This document shows, piece by piece, positions 24,018 to 37,827 of a stretch of 64,000 nt of DNA. Numbering within the stretch: position 1 is the first letter of the stretch; each line of letters opens with the position of its first letter. The translations under genes and the position numbers were made by a program. This DNA comes from Onchocerca lupi (Eukaryota > Nematoda > Chromadorea > Rhabditida > Onchocercidae), in assembly GCA_028564675.1 (NCBI GenBank), contig JAOVVO010000140.1, forward strand, positions 78,511-142,510, written 5' to 3'. Under the pieces are notes generated by a model. It saw nothing but the letters and a program-made list of their open reading frames with translations, did no database searches and was not told where the DNA came from.

Positions 24018-27000
24018 GCGACTATACTTACAGTTCCATTTAGAAGTCTCTCCTGCGCTTCTTGACTTTCATTTCCGGATCAAAGATCACCATTTTAAGT
24101 CTCAGCTTCTGTTTATATCTCATAACTTCATGTAGACAAAGGTAATGATAAGAGCAATCACTACTGAATGGGTATCATCTAAATGTATTATAGAGTTATT
24201 TTTAAATAGAATATAAAAATATGAGGGAGAATGATCAGCTCGCAATAGCTGTTGAGCAGCTCGTTGTGCAAGAATACTGTTGATAGTCTTCATAGTACAA
24301 TTGATGACGTCGATTGAATGAGATGAAAAGTTTAGTGAAATGAGAACTTTAGCCTGTCATTTATCATCGGTTCTTGTAGAAATACTGCAGAAATGTATTT
24401 GTCCAGCTGTCAATCTATTTAATACGATTTTGGACTTTTGAATTTATATGTTCGTGCTATGGAATAATAGAAATCACTTTTACTGGCCTACCGAAAATGA
24501 TTACTTATCAGAATTTGTGTACTCCTTCAAAATGCTCTTTCAAAGTGCTTCAGAATGCCGTAGAGTGAGAGTAGACAGTAAGATGATAAATTCATAGGAA
24601 AATTTACAGTACTGGACGAAGATGCTTGTATTCGAATGGGCAAGGGAGCTGAATTAATAATTACAATAGCACTACTATAAGATAAGAGTGTAATAAATCG
24701 AGATCCTGCCCCTCGTGCTCGTAAATGAATTGAAAACAATTCATGGAAGCAAAGCTTATCCAACTTGATCGATCAATGTGATGAATGAAGGACAGGAATA
24801 GACATAAATATTATTCGTAGTTTGGAATAGAACTACAATCCGAAGCAATTAACCAAATGAAAATGAATTAATGAGCTCGAAGAATCAAAAAAAAAGTTGA
24901 CAGAGTAGAACGAAGAAGAACAGATTGGAAATAGAGAAAGAAAAGAAAAATGAAAGAAAAAAGGATGGATGTATTCAAAATGAGTAAAGAAAGGGATAAA
25001 TGTTGATTGAAAACTGGAAAAGAATGTGATAACTGTTTGCAGCTGATTGCTGAGAAATGTGCAGAGAGTATAAAAATGTTGTATGCATTATGAAAGAAAA
25101 AAATAGTAGGAAGCCCTGAATGGAATAAGGATTCTAATTACTGAAATTTCATTACCTTGGAAAAGTAGTGTCGATGGAGTTAGTTCGGATATGGCTGTAT
25201 AAAGTGACCGATGTTGACAACCAACTGAAAGAGCACGTTCGCTCCGCGTGTTACGATTTGATGCTGCAATTACGAGTGCAAATGGAATGCAGAATGCAGG
25301 TAGTGTCACCTAGTTGTCTCTTCGTGTAATGTCGTCTGTACGTACATGTAAAAGAGTTGACAATGACATCTATGTAATTGTTCATATTTGTCTCCCTTCT
25401 CTTCATTGTTCTGTCTTTTTGTCTAAGAAAGAAAAGAAACTTAGTTTTGTGTAAGTTGAAGTTGTTTATTCAGAATACGCAGTGATTGTTGTTGTCGATA
25501 CTATGACTATTGTGTAAATAATTCATATTATTTTACCTACATGCAATTCGCTCCATGCGAAGTAATATTCCCAATGAACTGCAAATCATAATATGCCGAT
25601 GCTGGTTTGCATTTCAAGCAACATACAAGATGGCTCATTCATACTTTTGCATGTTATTATTCGACGGAACGATGAATTCATCACTGGGTTATATTCTTTA
25701 TGTTGCAAGCAGTTATTAAAGAATATCCAAGTAAAAGGTATAATCTGTCAGTCATATTCTTATTAAATGAAATTTCATCTTTTCCCTTTTTTTATTGAAA
25801 GAAATGATACACATTTAAAATAGCATTAAGAAGCCTTATAATTACCGGTTAATAAATACATCATGAAGAACATGCTGTCAGTATTTAAGACAGAAATTAT
25901 TAAAAAACATTCATTTCCGTTGAAAAATCGGATCGAAATTAGTAAAGATAATTAGTATGAAGAATAAATGTTTTCTTTAACATTGAAAAAATGTTTTCTT
26001 AGGCACAGCTCCAACTCGGCTATTTCTAGAATCTCAACTCTATTTTGCAGAATGATACTGACTAATAAAATATAAACTTTTTTTTCAACTTTATTTGGAA
26101 ATTCACATTTGATTCATTTATTTGCAAAGTTTTCTTGCTATGATCGTGGAATCAAGAAAGAGAATCTCACATTTCATGTCGCCATGTTTTGACATTTCCT
26201 GCATCGACTTGCGCCTTCCACGAGCATTCCTCATGATTGTGATTCACGATCAGAAATTCAAATTCTAAAGTGCATAAAATATAAACATAATGAATAAAGA
26301 AATATAAGTTGCTGTATTATTTTAGATATACGCTAGCTCCATGTCAAGTTCATAGTTCGAGAAAGAAGATTTTTTCCAAGCAACCAGAAACCTGAAAATA
26401 CCCAAGTACTGCATTTCATAATTGCACCTGTAGTGCCTAATCTGATTTTGAAATGAGTTAGATAAGTTCGTCAAAAATTGCTGAATGAGTTCTCAAACTG
26501 TATTCTTTTATTGACAAAAAAGGCTAAAAGAAGAGAATATTATATGGTAAGAAAGAATTATTTCATTGTGATCTTTCAAGATCCACTTATTTCGTTTGAA
26601 TTTTTCAAATAGAGGGATTAAGTATTTAATAGGAGGATTTTTGAATTTTGTGTAAGATCCAAGTCATAAATCAGTTTTACTTATTTTACAAATTTGAATG
26701 TACTGATAATCAATGATAAAAAAAACGATTGATGAATGCTTCTTATGCGAATAAAGTTGAGAAAGGAGCCGTTTTAATTTCTGTGACTGTTTCTGGTTAT
26801 GTGATGTGATATCATTTCAAAGCAAGACCAGAGATGATGATAGAGGCAGAATGATTATTAAATGAAAAGTTTTTTCCGAAAAAGTGCACAGAAATGCTAT
26901 TTAACAAAGCCATAATACAGGACTAGGAGAAAAACATTTAAGTTTTGCTGAGGAAATAATCTTTTGCTGACTGATAAAAATGATGAATGTCGATCGACGG

Positions 27001-27916
27001 GAACTAAATGCACAGTAATGCATTTGTATAAACGATACTTCCGTCATCGCCCCATGTTTATAATAAAAATATGCTCAATAAGTTTATTTTAGCGCTTTTA
27101 ATCATAAGCCAAAGTGGAGCTACTGATTGCATACGGTGAATGCAGAGCCAGGTGGAACTAGCCTTGTAGAAAAAAAGAAAAGAAGGATACTTTTGAAAGA
27201 CAATATTGATCCTATCTATGAACTTCTACTATTTGCTTCAATGAGATATGAGCATATGAAAAGATTAATATTGCCAGCCTAAAAGGAAGAAAAACAGTGA
27301 TTTGTGATCGGTTTATTGACTCATTTATTGCTTATCAAGGATATCGACTCGATTATCACAAGCAATAATTATCTTGATTACAAATTAGTCTATGAGTTTC
27401 AAAGATATGTTAATGAAGCAAGTTCATAATTGTTTTCATTTTTTTAATGACTTTTTTGAAACAATTTTTCCTACTAATCCATAGAATATTTTTTAGCAAT
27501 ATATTAATCGAACTGAGTCTATTCTGGGTAATATTTAATGTAATATCGCTGCTGGCTACATCCTTTTTTTGAAAAGCATTCAGATTTGTTTGCTTGAATT
27601 TTAAATACATTATAATTTGTTGAATGTATCAATCAGAATTAATTAATGATTTTTTATGGCGTTATTAGAAATAATGAAAAGTATAGAGAAACCTAGAATA
27701 CTATGAGAGGTATGAAAGTATACAGGATTAAATGATCATGAAAGATGTCATCATAAGTTTTTTGCATTTAAATGTAATCAGAATGAGTTCATTTTTTGGA
27801 TCTTGAAATATTCCGATAAATTACAGATCAATTGACAGAAACAGATTATGTGAAATGGAATCGATCAGTTTTGACAATAACATGTATTCAATCGAAAATA
27901 AATATTCTGAGACCAT
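24018..27916. other. Intergenic region, no confident gene
   Basis: About 3.9 kb between the GTPase gene and the 3' end of the S28 peptidase gene. It holds a purine-rich tract (24887-24980), one copy of a dispersed repeat (25698-25742), and two minus-strand ORFs (25088-25309, 24527-24763) of uncertain status. Nothing else supportable is seen. Confidence 0.55.
25698..25742 (+). repeat. Dispersed repeat family, copy C (short)
   Basis: Contains TTGCAAGCAGTTATTAAAGA followed by ATATCCAAG. It matches the first ~45 bases of the copies at 43552-43670 and 57560-57675, with a few substitutions, and lacks their right part. Confidence 0.6.
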
Positions 27917-30900
27917 TTATAGCAACAACTGAGCAAGAAGTATCAATTATATAGCATCAACTTTACAATACCATATCTTCGATCACCTGTATTATCCTGG
28001 ATTGTGCAGTTCTCAAAGCACTAGAATCAGAATAACTCGGAGGATAAAAATCGGCAGCATGACTTGTTCCTGCAATTTCGTTAATCTTTCCACGATTTTT
28101 ATTTTCAAACTTTTTTAAAAATGGTACTATCACTTGTTTTTGTCAATTCGCTTCTCTTCTTTTTTCTCATATTTCTTATCCTACAAAGAAAATCTTCAAT
28201 TTCAGTTTCTTTAGATTAAATTATAAGCTGTTAAATTTCTTACTAGATTCAGTAATGCTGCACTCAGTCATAATAAAAGGAACCTTCGATATAAATGATG
28301 TAATTGCCAGTAGCACTAGTACTATTGTATAAGCCAAGTAAGGTCCATGGATCATCAGAACCATTAGACAGTATCACATTTGTCGCCTACAAATCTGGCT
28401 CTAAAACTCTAAACTATAAAATTTAAAACTGATATGAAAAACGCCAAAAAAAAGAAAAAAAAAAGACGAAGCAGTGATATCATCGCGAGCATAACAAACA
28501 GCAAGCGCTCTACTGATGAATATCAAATTTCTGAATGTGCAACCTGAAAATGTTGATTTCCACCAAAATACTGATTCGTTTCAGCGATTCTGCTCTCCAT
28601 TTCTCCCACAGAGAAATGATCACCGAATACGTCCTTGCAACGAGCCAAGAAAAAACTACAGTTGTATGTTAAGTAATTAAAATATTTTAAAACAACTAAG
28701 ATGTCTGCTTATAAAAGTTTGTAATATAATTCGAAATCCATAAAACACCTTAAAGGTAACGTGCCAGCGAACAAGCCATTTATATTTTCGCTCGTTCGGA
28801 AATGGCCAAATTCATGACAATTTTGATAAAGCCATAAACGAGCTGGAAATAACAATTGTTTTTTCCATATTCTTTAAATTATCACAAAATTCTATGTTCA
28901 AAATTAATTATCTTCCTTCAATCTCAATGATATGCTATAAAATAATCATTTATTACTTTTATTTAGTCGTTTATGGTTAATCTTAACTTGATTAAATGTT
29001 CATCGACCGCATTTATTGTTCAGTGGAAAGTTTTGTTTTTCAAGCTGTTTTTTTTTTCTTGATATTCTCCATTTCATCGGAATATCGCCCATTTAATTAT
29101 CATCGGACAGTTAGCTCAATACTGATGAATGATTCAGGCTATCTTCTCACTTTTTTTTCTCTTCTCTTTTCCAAAGCTTTAAAACAGAAGAAATGGTACT
29201 TACTTCGTGTGTTGGGCGTGTTCCAACGTTCTTCACGCACAGACTTAAGGAAACTATCGTAGCCAACATCAATGCCGGAATGTCGAGATTTTCCTTGGGA
29301 TGCTATAACCGTTCCAATTAGTTTTCGCATAGTTTGTAGTGACGGTGTAGAAATTAATCTGTCGCATACCACATCTAGAGTCAGCAAATCACGATGATCC
29401 TTCTGAAAGCTTGCAAAATTTCCAGGTCGACATCAAACTCCTGATAATCAATTGTTTCATCTTTTTTTTTTTTTAATTGGAGTAATTTCCGTAATTTCCC
29501 TAGATTTTTCGAAAATAACCCAGTCAAGTTTTGAAATTTTAAGATTTTAGTAATAGTTCAAAATTTATCAGATCACAATGATAAGCACATATAACAAACC
29601 ACATTGATTCCACTATGCATTATGATAAAACTGATATAATTACTGATTACAAGAAAAAAATTGGCGATATCTTTCTGGGATACTGTTGGCTGAATTAAAG
29701 AATTATCCAATCTGAAAAGGAGAGCAAAACAGGAATTTGCTCTTTAAGTTGCATGAGACTTTAAACGAAAAGTAAATGTTTGGAAAAAGATGAAAGATAT
29801 CAGCACCCGAATATCTTTACAAGTTCACGTCTGCCTTGAAGTGTTGTTGACATTTGGCGCATCTTTTGGAACAATCTTCGTATTATTGCTACACATTTAG
29901 GGCTTTTTTTTTCGATAACTTTTTCAATGTATCTTTCGAATTCTGCAATTTCCCGTATTGCTCTTTTACAATTGCTAATAAAAAATTTTTTAGAATTCAT
30001 CATATGTTCCTTGGTCGGTCTAAATCAATGTGGCGTCATTCATCTTAATTAATTGATGTATTAATTGATAATTATTGATGTCTCTTCTTCTTTTGATGAA
30101 AAACTCATAGAAAGATAAAACAAAGGCTTGCATAGAAATTTTTGCCTTTAAAATTAAGTTTAGCTTGCAAAGGGGATGAACTGGCCACTGCTGCTTCAAT
30201 ACTTCGAGGATGCTTTGCTCGAACCCATGCTGCCAAATTACCTACAAAACAAAGTCGAACTTTTTAAGCATCAATTTTTTTTTTTTTTTTTTTTGAAATT
30301 TAGGGCTGAAAAACAGTAATACAATGTTATGTTATTATATAAAGTTCAGTAATCAATTTTCAGTATTTACAAGGTTTATAGTTGCGTTATTTTTCTGGTT
30401 TCTTTGGAAAATGATAAGTGCAACAAGAAGGTTTCTTTTTTTTTTTTGTAGGAGATGTGAAGCATTAGTTATTTTAATGTTCGTCTTCTTCATACGTAAA
30501 AATATCTACGAAATCCTGTTCCTTCTGTTGCCACTTCTTGTATTTTTTAATGGACACAACCACAAAAAAAAAGCAATTAGGAATGAAACTTCCATAATAC
30601 AAGAAAAGACATTTATTGCTGTTTATTGCAATTATCTTTTTCTGAAAAAAGGAAGCAACTCGTATTGCATGTTTGTTAGAAGACATATGGAAACATCCGC
30701 TCAGAATGATCCCGTTTTTGATTTTGAAAAATAAAACTAAAAATGAACAATACAGTTGGCCAAAATATCATAGGCTGAATTGGCCACTAAACAACTCAAT
30801 TATTCATCCAACTTTATCAATCCACATTCATTGAACATTAGTTAGAAATGAGATTGAATGAACAAAATTGCATTTCGATTCTTCAAATTATCTTGTTTCA

Positions 30901-31730
30901 AAAGCAAAAATTGACAAAAATAATTTGACCTGAATAACTTCCACCAAAAGTAATCCACTTTGGATTCGATAATTTCTCTCGTTGATTCATTTCTTGAACG
31001 AATTTGTCGATGTCCTCAACAGCCTGCTTTGCATTAAGATATTTTAGATTTCGAACAGAAGTGTCACTGAAAATAAAAAATGATCTGTCCGAATTATTAA
31101 TCACATTCCTTATCGTCCCATATTAATTAAGCTATAAAAAGCGATTTGAAAACAAGTTAATTTATAGATGAGAATGTTGAATTAAGTGAGATAAAATGAG
31201 AGAAAAACTTAGTGGGACGACTGCGGCCATAAAATCGATGTTCAAGCAAAAATATGCTAGCATTGATTTGATCTGCCAGTTGAATATACGGTATGCCTTG
31301 ATTCTTCAACCAGGCACGATCCGCTCTATCTTCACCACCAACTACGAGAAATACCGTACCATTAGGATGTTGATATTGTGATTTTCTGTGTATGTAAAAC
31401 TGCAATCGTATATTTTCTTATCTTTTAGATTTGAAGAAATGAATTAGTATCAGAGAGAAACTTGGTGATGAAGCAGGCTACCTGCCTCCATTTTCGTTCA
31501 TCATTGCCATTGAAATGATCTAATTTCTGCTTCAATGAACTACGGCCAATTGGTGGCGGTGGAGGACGATAATAGGTTGAATTTTTTGGATTCTTTGATT
31601 GCGATATCTCTAAATGAAATCGAGGAGCTACCGTTGATTTCCAATCAAAATTAGCAGTTTGTTCGTTTGCTTCAACTTTCCATCGATATAATAACGAACA
31701 GCAAAAGATGGGAAATGCTTGTAATAGCAT
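27917..31730 (-). CDS. Peptidase family S28 serine carboxypeptidase (PRSS16-like)
   Basis: Twelve exons, all in phase: 31730-31482, 31399-31209, 31066-30930, 30241-30132, 30009-29807, 29711-29651, 29402-29204, 28842-28749, 28655-28544, 28386-28284, about 28069-27986, 27928-27917 (TAA); 517 residues, normal for S28. Residues 1-25 include a hydrophobic stretch (LLQAFPIFCCSLL) consistent with a secretory signal. KLDHFNGND and TVFLVVGGE are the usual N-terminal S28 blocks. The nucleophile is Ser190 in GGSYSGNLAAWVR; the charge-relay Asp464 lies in NGSDDPW and His490 in GTSHAADFYP. Family members remove peptides after proline or act in lysosomal or secreted proteolysis; this one resembles thymus-specific serine protease more than prolyl carboxypeptidase (AAVASSSPLQAKLNF). 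The start at 31730 is chosen because a TTTCAG acceptor lies two bases upstream. Intron 4 (30131-30010) needs a GC donor. The ORF continues upstream of 31730 with another Met and a hydrophobic run, so a longer form cannot be excluded. Confidence 0.9.
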
Positions 31731-31742
31731 AACTGAAATGGA
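31731..31742 (-). promoter_or_regulatory. Probable trans-splice acceptor of the S28 gene
   Basis: On the minus strand CCATTTCAG is followed by TT and then the ATG at 31730, leaving a two-base leader after the acceptor. Such short leaders are typical of spliced-leader trans-splicing in nematodes. A cis intron with an upstream non-coding exon is the alternative. Confidence 0.5.
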
Positions 31743-34700
31743 TATATAATATTCTACACAATCAGTACCATGAAAGGAAAGTACCAATAATAGAAGCAAT
31801 TGATCTGATCCGAAAATATCTCTCATCATCAATGGCACATTCAGATTCTAAAATATTCACATAGAAATCTGTAGGATGAAAGGCTCGCATGAATGCTTTT
31901 TCATTTATTTAGCAAAAATGGAATAAATATTGAAATGTTGTTGATGATGAATAATGACTTGTGCAACGAATAGATTTATTTCTTCTGTTATAAGTAAAAA
32001 ATGAATACCAGAAGAGAAATGAAGTAAAGGTAAGAAAGAATACAAGTTCTCTAACAAATTACTCTTTTTTTTTTTTTTTTTTGGTCTTTTATGAGCTATT
32101 TTTGTGATGAATTTTTTTTTTTCAACCGAATTTAAAAAGATATATGGAAGAGTATTTTAAATGCTGTTTCGTTGAAAAAATTGAATGAGTACTTAGTAGA
32201 ATTCATTCGTATGATAAATATCTGACATAGTGAGAATCTTAGCGCATAGCATTTTATAAATCATTTGCTTTCCAAATAATTATATCAGCACTATTGCTCA
32301 GCAAATAACTATTCAGATATTCAGTAAAAGTTTTCAAAAGTATCTTAAATGTGTGTTGAAAGATAGTGAATGGAAAAAACTGAAAGTTATTTCACTGACA
32401 GGATGATCAAGTACGACATTTGTCCTTTTTTAGCACTGATATTCGTACGTTTCGTTTACGTGCTGTACTCATCGATCTTCAAAAAAGCAGCAACAAATAG
32501 AGAATTAAAACTGTTTGAATCGTAAAAAAACGAAATAGATATGAGAGGAGAGTGAACGGTTGATAAAGCGAAGCATAAACTGGAAAGGTAATGAATTGAA
32601 ATTGAAACTAAATTAAAAATGAAACAAATTATTGATGATGAAATAAAGAGTGTTGTTTTTGAAAATATGCGAAAGAGTGGTATTTAATAGGAAAATGTTC
32701 CGTTATACCCCAGGGGCATAAAATTTGAAAGCTTCTCAAGAAACAGTTTATTCTGCTTAAAGGTGTCAAATAAAGTTGATTGTTTGTTTTGAATTATTTC
32801 TCGCTTTCCCTGACAGGTTACCACAAAATTCCTTACCGATGAGAAATTCCGGAAATCCTGCCGCAACTTTATTCATTGGCTTTTTCTGCAATGTTTAACA
32901 TCTAACAAGAGATAATACCGGAAAGAGTTATATTTCCAGTAAGAATTCAAACATTGCCGTTAATATGCACAGGTTTTGAAGAAGACAGAGCCAGCTTTCA
33001 AGTATTTCCAAAATGGCAAAAATTTAAACATAAAATAAATAAAATTTTGCTCAATGAATATATTATCGCTAACTTATTAGTTTTGTAAAAAGTTGTGTTT
33101 TAGAAGAATTCGTTTTGCATCCAATAGAAATAGGATGGACTCATGTCCGATAAGTTGAGTGGCGGGATGATATCCTTAGAATAATATGGAAGGATGCAAT
33201 ATCCTCAGTCGAAATTTTTACATTTTTAATTAGAACAAAACAATTACAATCAACAAAAATGTAATTAAAAATTAGTTGCAAACTCATATAAGCTGCCCCA
33301 AATATGTAATTATTTTTTAAAAATTCAGAAAACTTTGCTTTTCTTTTCACTGTAGATTACAGCTTGGCCAGTTAATGATTATGAATTTATAATCTTTATG
33401 ATTCATAGCAGAAAATTTATACCAATCCACCAACAATTCAGGTAATCATTGAAAGCTGGACGATTTATTAATTTTCGGTTGAATAAATTTTAAAATAAAT
33501 GTATTTATCCGACTAAGAACGGTTGTGTTCAATGTGGTAAAATTAGGATGCAATTGCAGTTCAACGAAATGATTCCTGTTATAATCATTGTTATTTGCAA
33601 ATGGATGTATTTTTCAGATATTGTACTTTGCAAGATTCCTGCTTATCATCGGTGCTGATTATGGAAGCACGAAAATATGATAGTTTAGCGCTGTTCGAAG
33701 GAAAATGATATTTGAAATAGAATGGAACAATTTTAAATAATTATATCAAAGATGCAGTGTAATAATTCATACTAGTTTCCTAATTTTCAAAGACCTCCTT
33801 ACATTATATTTCACAAACATTATTACTTTGACAGTTAAATCAAAAGTCTTTTCATTTCTCTATTATGAGATTAAAGTCAATGTTAACAACACAAAATTGT
33901 TTTTTTGCAGCTACGATCAAAGCTGGATTTTCATCAAAATGAATGACAGAGTGCAAGATCAGTGAATTCTCTTGTGGAGTACGACATTTGGATAAAATTC
34001 ATATTTCTTTCCATTCTCAAATCTTCTGATTTAAATCAAGGAGTTTTTCTTTAGTTCTATGTTTTTTCGAGACAAAAAAATCGGATTAAAACTTCTCATA
34101 TTATTTGAATTCAACAGTCCTTGAATAATGCATCTCTCGTCAGTTCGCATTCGTTTGTTCGTCTATTGATCTTTTATAACCTTGACCGATTGAAATGCAA
34201 TAAAATATAACAAAATCAAGAAAAATGCGAACATGTACTGTGCACTTTTGAGAAAATATTCCACTGTATTTCGAAATCAACCAGATATTGATAAAGCTAC
34301 ATCATAATAGACTGTCCTGATTATCATAATAAATTGTCCAGATTTCTTGAAATTAGCGCCAATTAATTATTTTAAATGCTGTTAAAGTAATTCTGCAATA
34401 TTTTTGAGTTTTGCTTCTAAAAGCACTGATTTAATGATTTCTAAAAAACTTTTAAAAAAAAAGACGTCAACCGCAAGTGATAGAAAAATTAGAAATGCAG
34501 AAAAAAAATCAAAGGAAAGAAATATTTAAGCAGCAACCGCTTCATGTAATATAAAAGTACAAATTGAAGAACATGTAAAAGGTTACTTGAAAATTACATG
34601 AAACAGAAGCAATTAAACGAACTAAAATTAAATCAAAGCGCTGTTCAACTCATTATAAACAAACATTAACATGTCGATAAAACAAAAAAAATCAGAGAAA

Positions 34701-35486
34701 AGTGAAGTTGACAATGATAGAAGTATCTAAAAATAAGAATATGTACTACTAAATTAATAAGTTATTAATTGTTCCGATTTTTGTCACAATGATATCGGAA
34801 CTAAATACATAATAACATATACCTTGAGAGGTCAAATCAGGACGGTTTAAAGACTTTTGGTCTATCACTACTCTATAATTTAGTGCAAACTACCACATCC
34901 AATTTTAAAATAATTTGAAAAAGCACTATTCACATTTACAGTTAAGCAACAGAAAAATACATAATAGATGTGATGAAACCAAATACACTATCATTTATGA
35001 AAAATAGATATGCAAATCGTACAATTATTTATTAATATACAATGCCTGCTAGAAAGTTACATAGATAGCAAGCAACCTTCTGCCAAATTTGTATCTTGAA
35101 AGTGGATTAGTCTATTTAACAAATTCTAGTCGCTGCAAGCCTAAATGATGCGAAATGGTCACAGAATTTTTAAAGAGTACATATTTTATTTCAGCTTCCT
35201 ACTATACAGCATTCTAGTAAACGTTTCTATTTAGAAAAATACCAACAAAGAATTAATCCTTATCAAAAGTTGAAAAATGGAATTAAATCATGTCTCGTTT
35301 GAAAAAGCTAGGATGCATAGTACTAGCACATTCAACTAAAGTGAGAGATATTTTAAACAAAAGTGAATTACAGAATAATGATATTGTTATATTCTAAAAC
35401 ATAATAGCCTTCGAAATATGAATCTTAACTATACGTGTAGAGATTTTAGGAAGTCCATGTTTTTGAAAATTTACTTACTGATTGAT
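31743..35486. other. Intergenic region, no gene seen
   Basis: About 3.7 kb of AT-rich DNA upstream of the S28 gene and downstream of the SFT2 gene, with a poly-T run near 32067-32082. The short minus-strand ORFs at 32684-32866 and 33141-33350 lack splice partners or family features. Confidence 0.6.
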
Positions 35487-36816
35487 TCACCAATTAAAAC
35501 AATGGCAGCAAAATGATGACATCACATCTCTGAAATGCGTGCAAAAGTAATACCATAAAATGATGAAATTCAGTAGAACAAATTCTTGTTGCTTGTTTAA
35601 AAATGAATTGTAAAAATATTCTTTTCCAACAAGATTCCACACTGTACAAGACCTCAGTAGCTTTCTTACATTCCAGTATTTTCTTTCGTGATAACTGCAA
35701 GAAATATTGATAATTTTAAATCAGCACATGTTAAAGAGAAAGAAAATCATACCGTGCGAAAGGTATATATGTCATAGAATACCAAGCCATTGCAATGTAC
35801 TGTCCAATGACAAAAACAAGTGCCAATAATGGATTCGAAAAAACGAGACCGGCTATCAATGTGAAAGCTATAGAAAGTAAATATATGAGCGATGCCAGGA
35901 AACGCCCCTGTTCAAACATTTTTTGCAACTGTCTCAAAGGACCCATTAGAAAACATGTCCTGGAAAGAAGTAAACTGTTAAAAAATATTCGATTCTACCA
36001 ATCTGAGAAATTAGAAAATTGACAAAAACAAATATCAGTCCGATTCTGGCAATAGAAGATCATTCAATTTCAAAGAGTAATATTTTTAGATAAAGGAACT
36101 TCATGATATGTATGCATGAATGAACATATCAGCTTAAGTTTCTGACGTAAGCTTCTGACGGTTTACTGAGGACTGCAAATGAAGGTGTTCTGAAGAAAAG
36201 TATGCTTAGTTTTTCACAATTTCCATAAATTCGTTTAACCATTTGCCAGAAACTCTCCTATGACAATACCATTAGAGAAAAAACATCGAAAAACAAAAGA
36301 ATTTTTAAAATTATTGATTGAAAACAAACCCAAACAACGACAGAATACTACCCAAAGACACCATCACAGTAAAACCAGTAACTCTCCAGGTAAAAAGTAG
36401 AGCACTTCCAGCTAAAGAGCATATTACTGAAAGACAAAGGCAACCAAGAAAATACTGTACTCGTAGATCCCAAGAAAGCGATGAATCTTCATCGAACTGA
36501 AAATGAAATCATTGTTTAATTATCTGTACTTGCAAATAATTTAGACGTAACATATGTCAACCTTCATCACTTCATTATCATCTGAAGCATATGCTCGCAA
36601 AAAATCTAATACCAAAATCTGATACAATTCTAGACTTGAACTGTTTTTCATTTTCCATCACGGCAAATGAAAGTGATATACAAATATAGGAAGGAATGTG
36701 AAGAATTATAGTAGATAAACCTGATTTTGTGACGTGTTATTCACGGAAGGATTTGGCAAGTTTTCCACGTCAGTGCTTTCATCATCATTGAATAATCTAT
36801 AGACGCGTTGTAGCAT
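35487..36816 (-). CDS. SFT2D: SFT2-domain vesicle transport protein
   Basis: Exons 36837-36721 (coding from ATG 36816), 36496-36330, 35959-35753, 35529-35487 (TGA), all in phase; 170 residues, close to the ~160 of animal SFT2D1/2. The product is a polytopic Golgi membrane protein; yeast Sft2 acts in endosome-to-Golgi fusion. Features: short acidic cytosolic N-terminus, SLSWDLRVQYFLGC, then four hydrophobic segments (GCLCLSVICSLAGSALLF; GFTVMVSLGSILSLFGTCFL; ASLIYLLSIAFTLIAGLVF; LLALVFVIGQYIAMAWYSM). The family signatures FLMGPLRQLQKMFE and YIPFARD are both present. The C-terminus is short and Cys-rich (CCHCFNW). The frame stays open upstream of the ATG to the acceptor at 36838, so that acceptor may be a trans-splice site with a 21-base leader. 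Divergent from ZC3H15. Confidence 0.9.
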
Positions 36817-37326
36817 AGCATAACAATTTACGTCAACCTGAAATCATAATAAAAAAACGTTTGTCATATGCATTATGCATGCATGCATAGTGCATGTGAC
36901 AAAATGTTCCGTACTGTTTGAGCTGAAGCTAGCAGTTACCTATATTTTTGACAAACATTCTCCTGAACTGAAATATTTACGACAAAAGAGAAACATTTTT
37001 CAAGGAAAATTTTTTTTTTTCAAGAAAAACGTAAAGCTGGTGTCAGTGAGATTTTTTTTAGGTTGAATAAACGAACAATAAAATCCCCACAGTAGCTCTG
37101 CTAATTAATCTTATCAATTCGAATCAGAATTATCAACCAAGGTTCTTATCAAACAAAGTTTTTACCAATCAGTTTTTCCGACCATTCATTTCACAAAATA
37201 CAGCATGCAACGTCAATGCCACTGCGACGTTGTAATGAAGTTTGTGATATCATCGCACGATCAGTAGGTGGCAATGATGGCAGTGGGAGAGGAAAGTCTG
37301 GGGTGGATAATTCTTGTCCTGCACTG

Positions 37327-37339
37327 TGACCTTTGACCT
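37327..37339 (-). promoter_or_regulatory. Perfect DR1 nuclear-receptor response element
   Basis: Plus strand TGACCTTTGACCT is the reverse complement of AGGTCAAAGGTCA, two perfect half-sites separated by one base. This is the consensus for RXR-, HNF4- and COUP-type receptors. A third half-site TGACCT follows at 37348-37353. The position is about 500 bp from each flanking gene start. Function is inferred from sequence only. Confidence 0.45.
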
Positions 37340-37827
37340 GACGTATCTGACCTTACTACGTGCAGTCGATCAAGTGATGCGGTGCTCTAGAGGATAATGC
37401 TAGTGATTCAAAGTGTACAAATATTTTTAGGACTCGTATTCTTTTTCATGTATCCATCCTATTATTCTATCTATGTTTAGACAAAATACGGAAAGGAATA
37501 TGATACTATCATCTGGAAGATCCGATGAAACTTGTGAGAAGGGTTGCTTAGTCTCATATAATCGCTCGTTTTACATCCAATTTTTTTTATCTTTTCAAAA
37601 AATCTCGGCTCGATCTTTTTACCAGTTTCAGTTTTATTTTGTGCAACTGATAGTTCATCGTTTCGCATTGTTGGCTTTTAATTATCCTGTAATCTGTTAA
37701 TAAATGTAACCTCTAATATTTTATTATTATCTATGTTTTTTTCCAAAATTTCATTGACGCATTTTTCAATTCATTGATGTACAGCATTTGGTTCTTTTCT
37801 AACCAATATTTTTCAAAATCCCAGAAA

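Noticed and set aside
29139..29262. Plus-strand ORF opposite the S28 gene
   Set aside because: Shadow of a confirmed minus-strand S28 exon (29402-29204).
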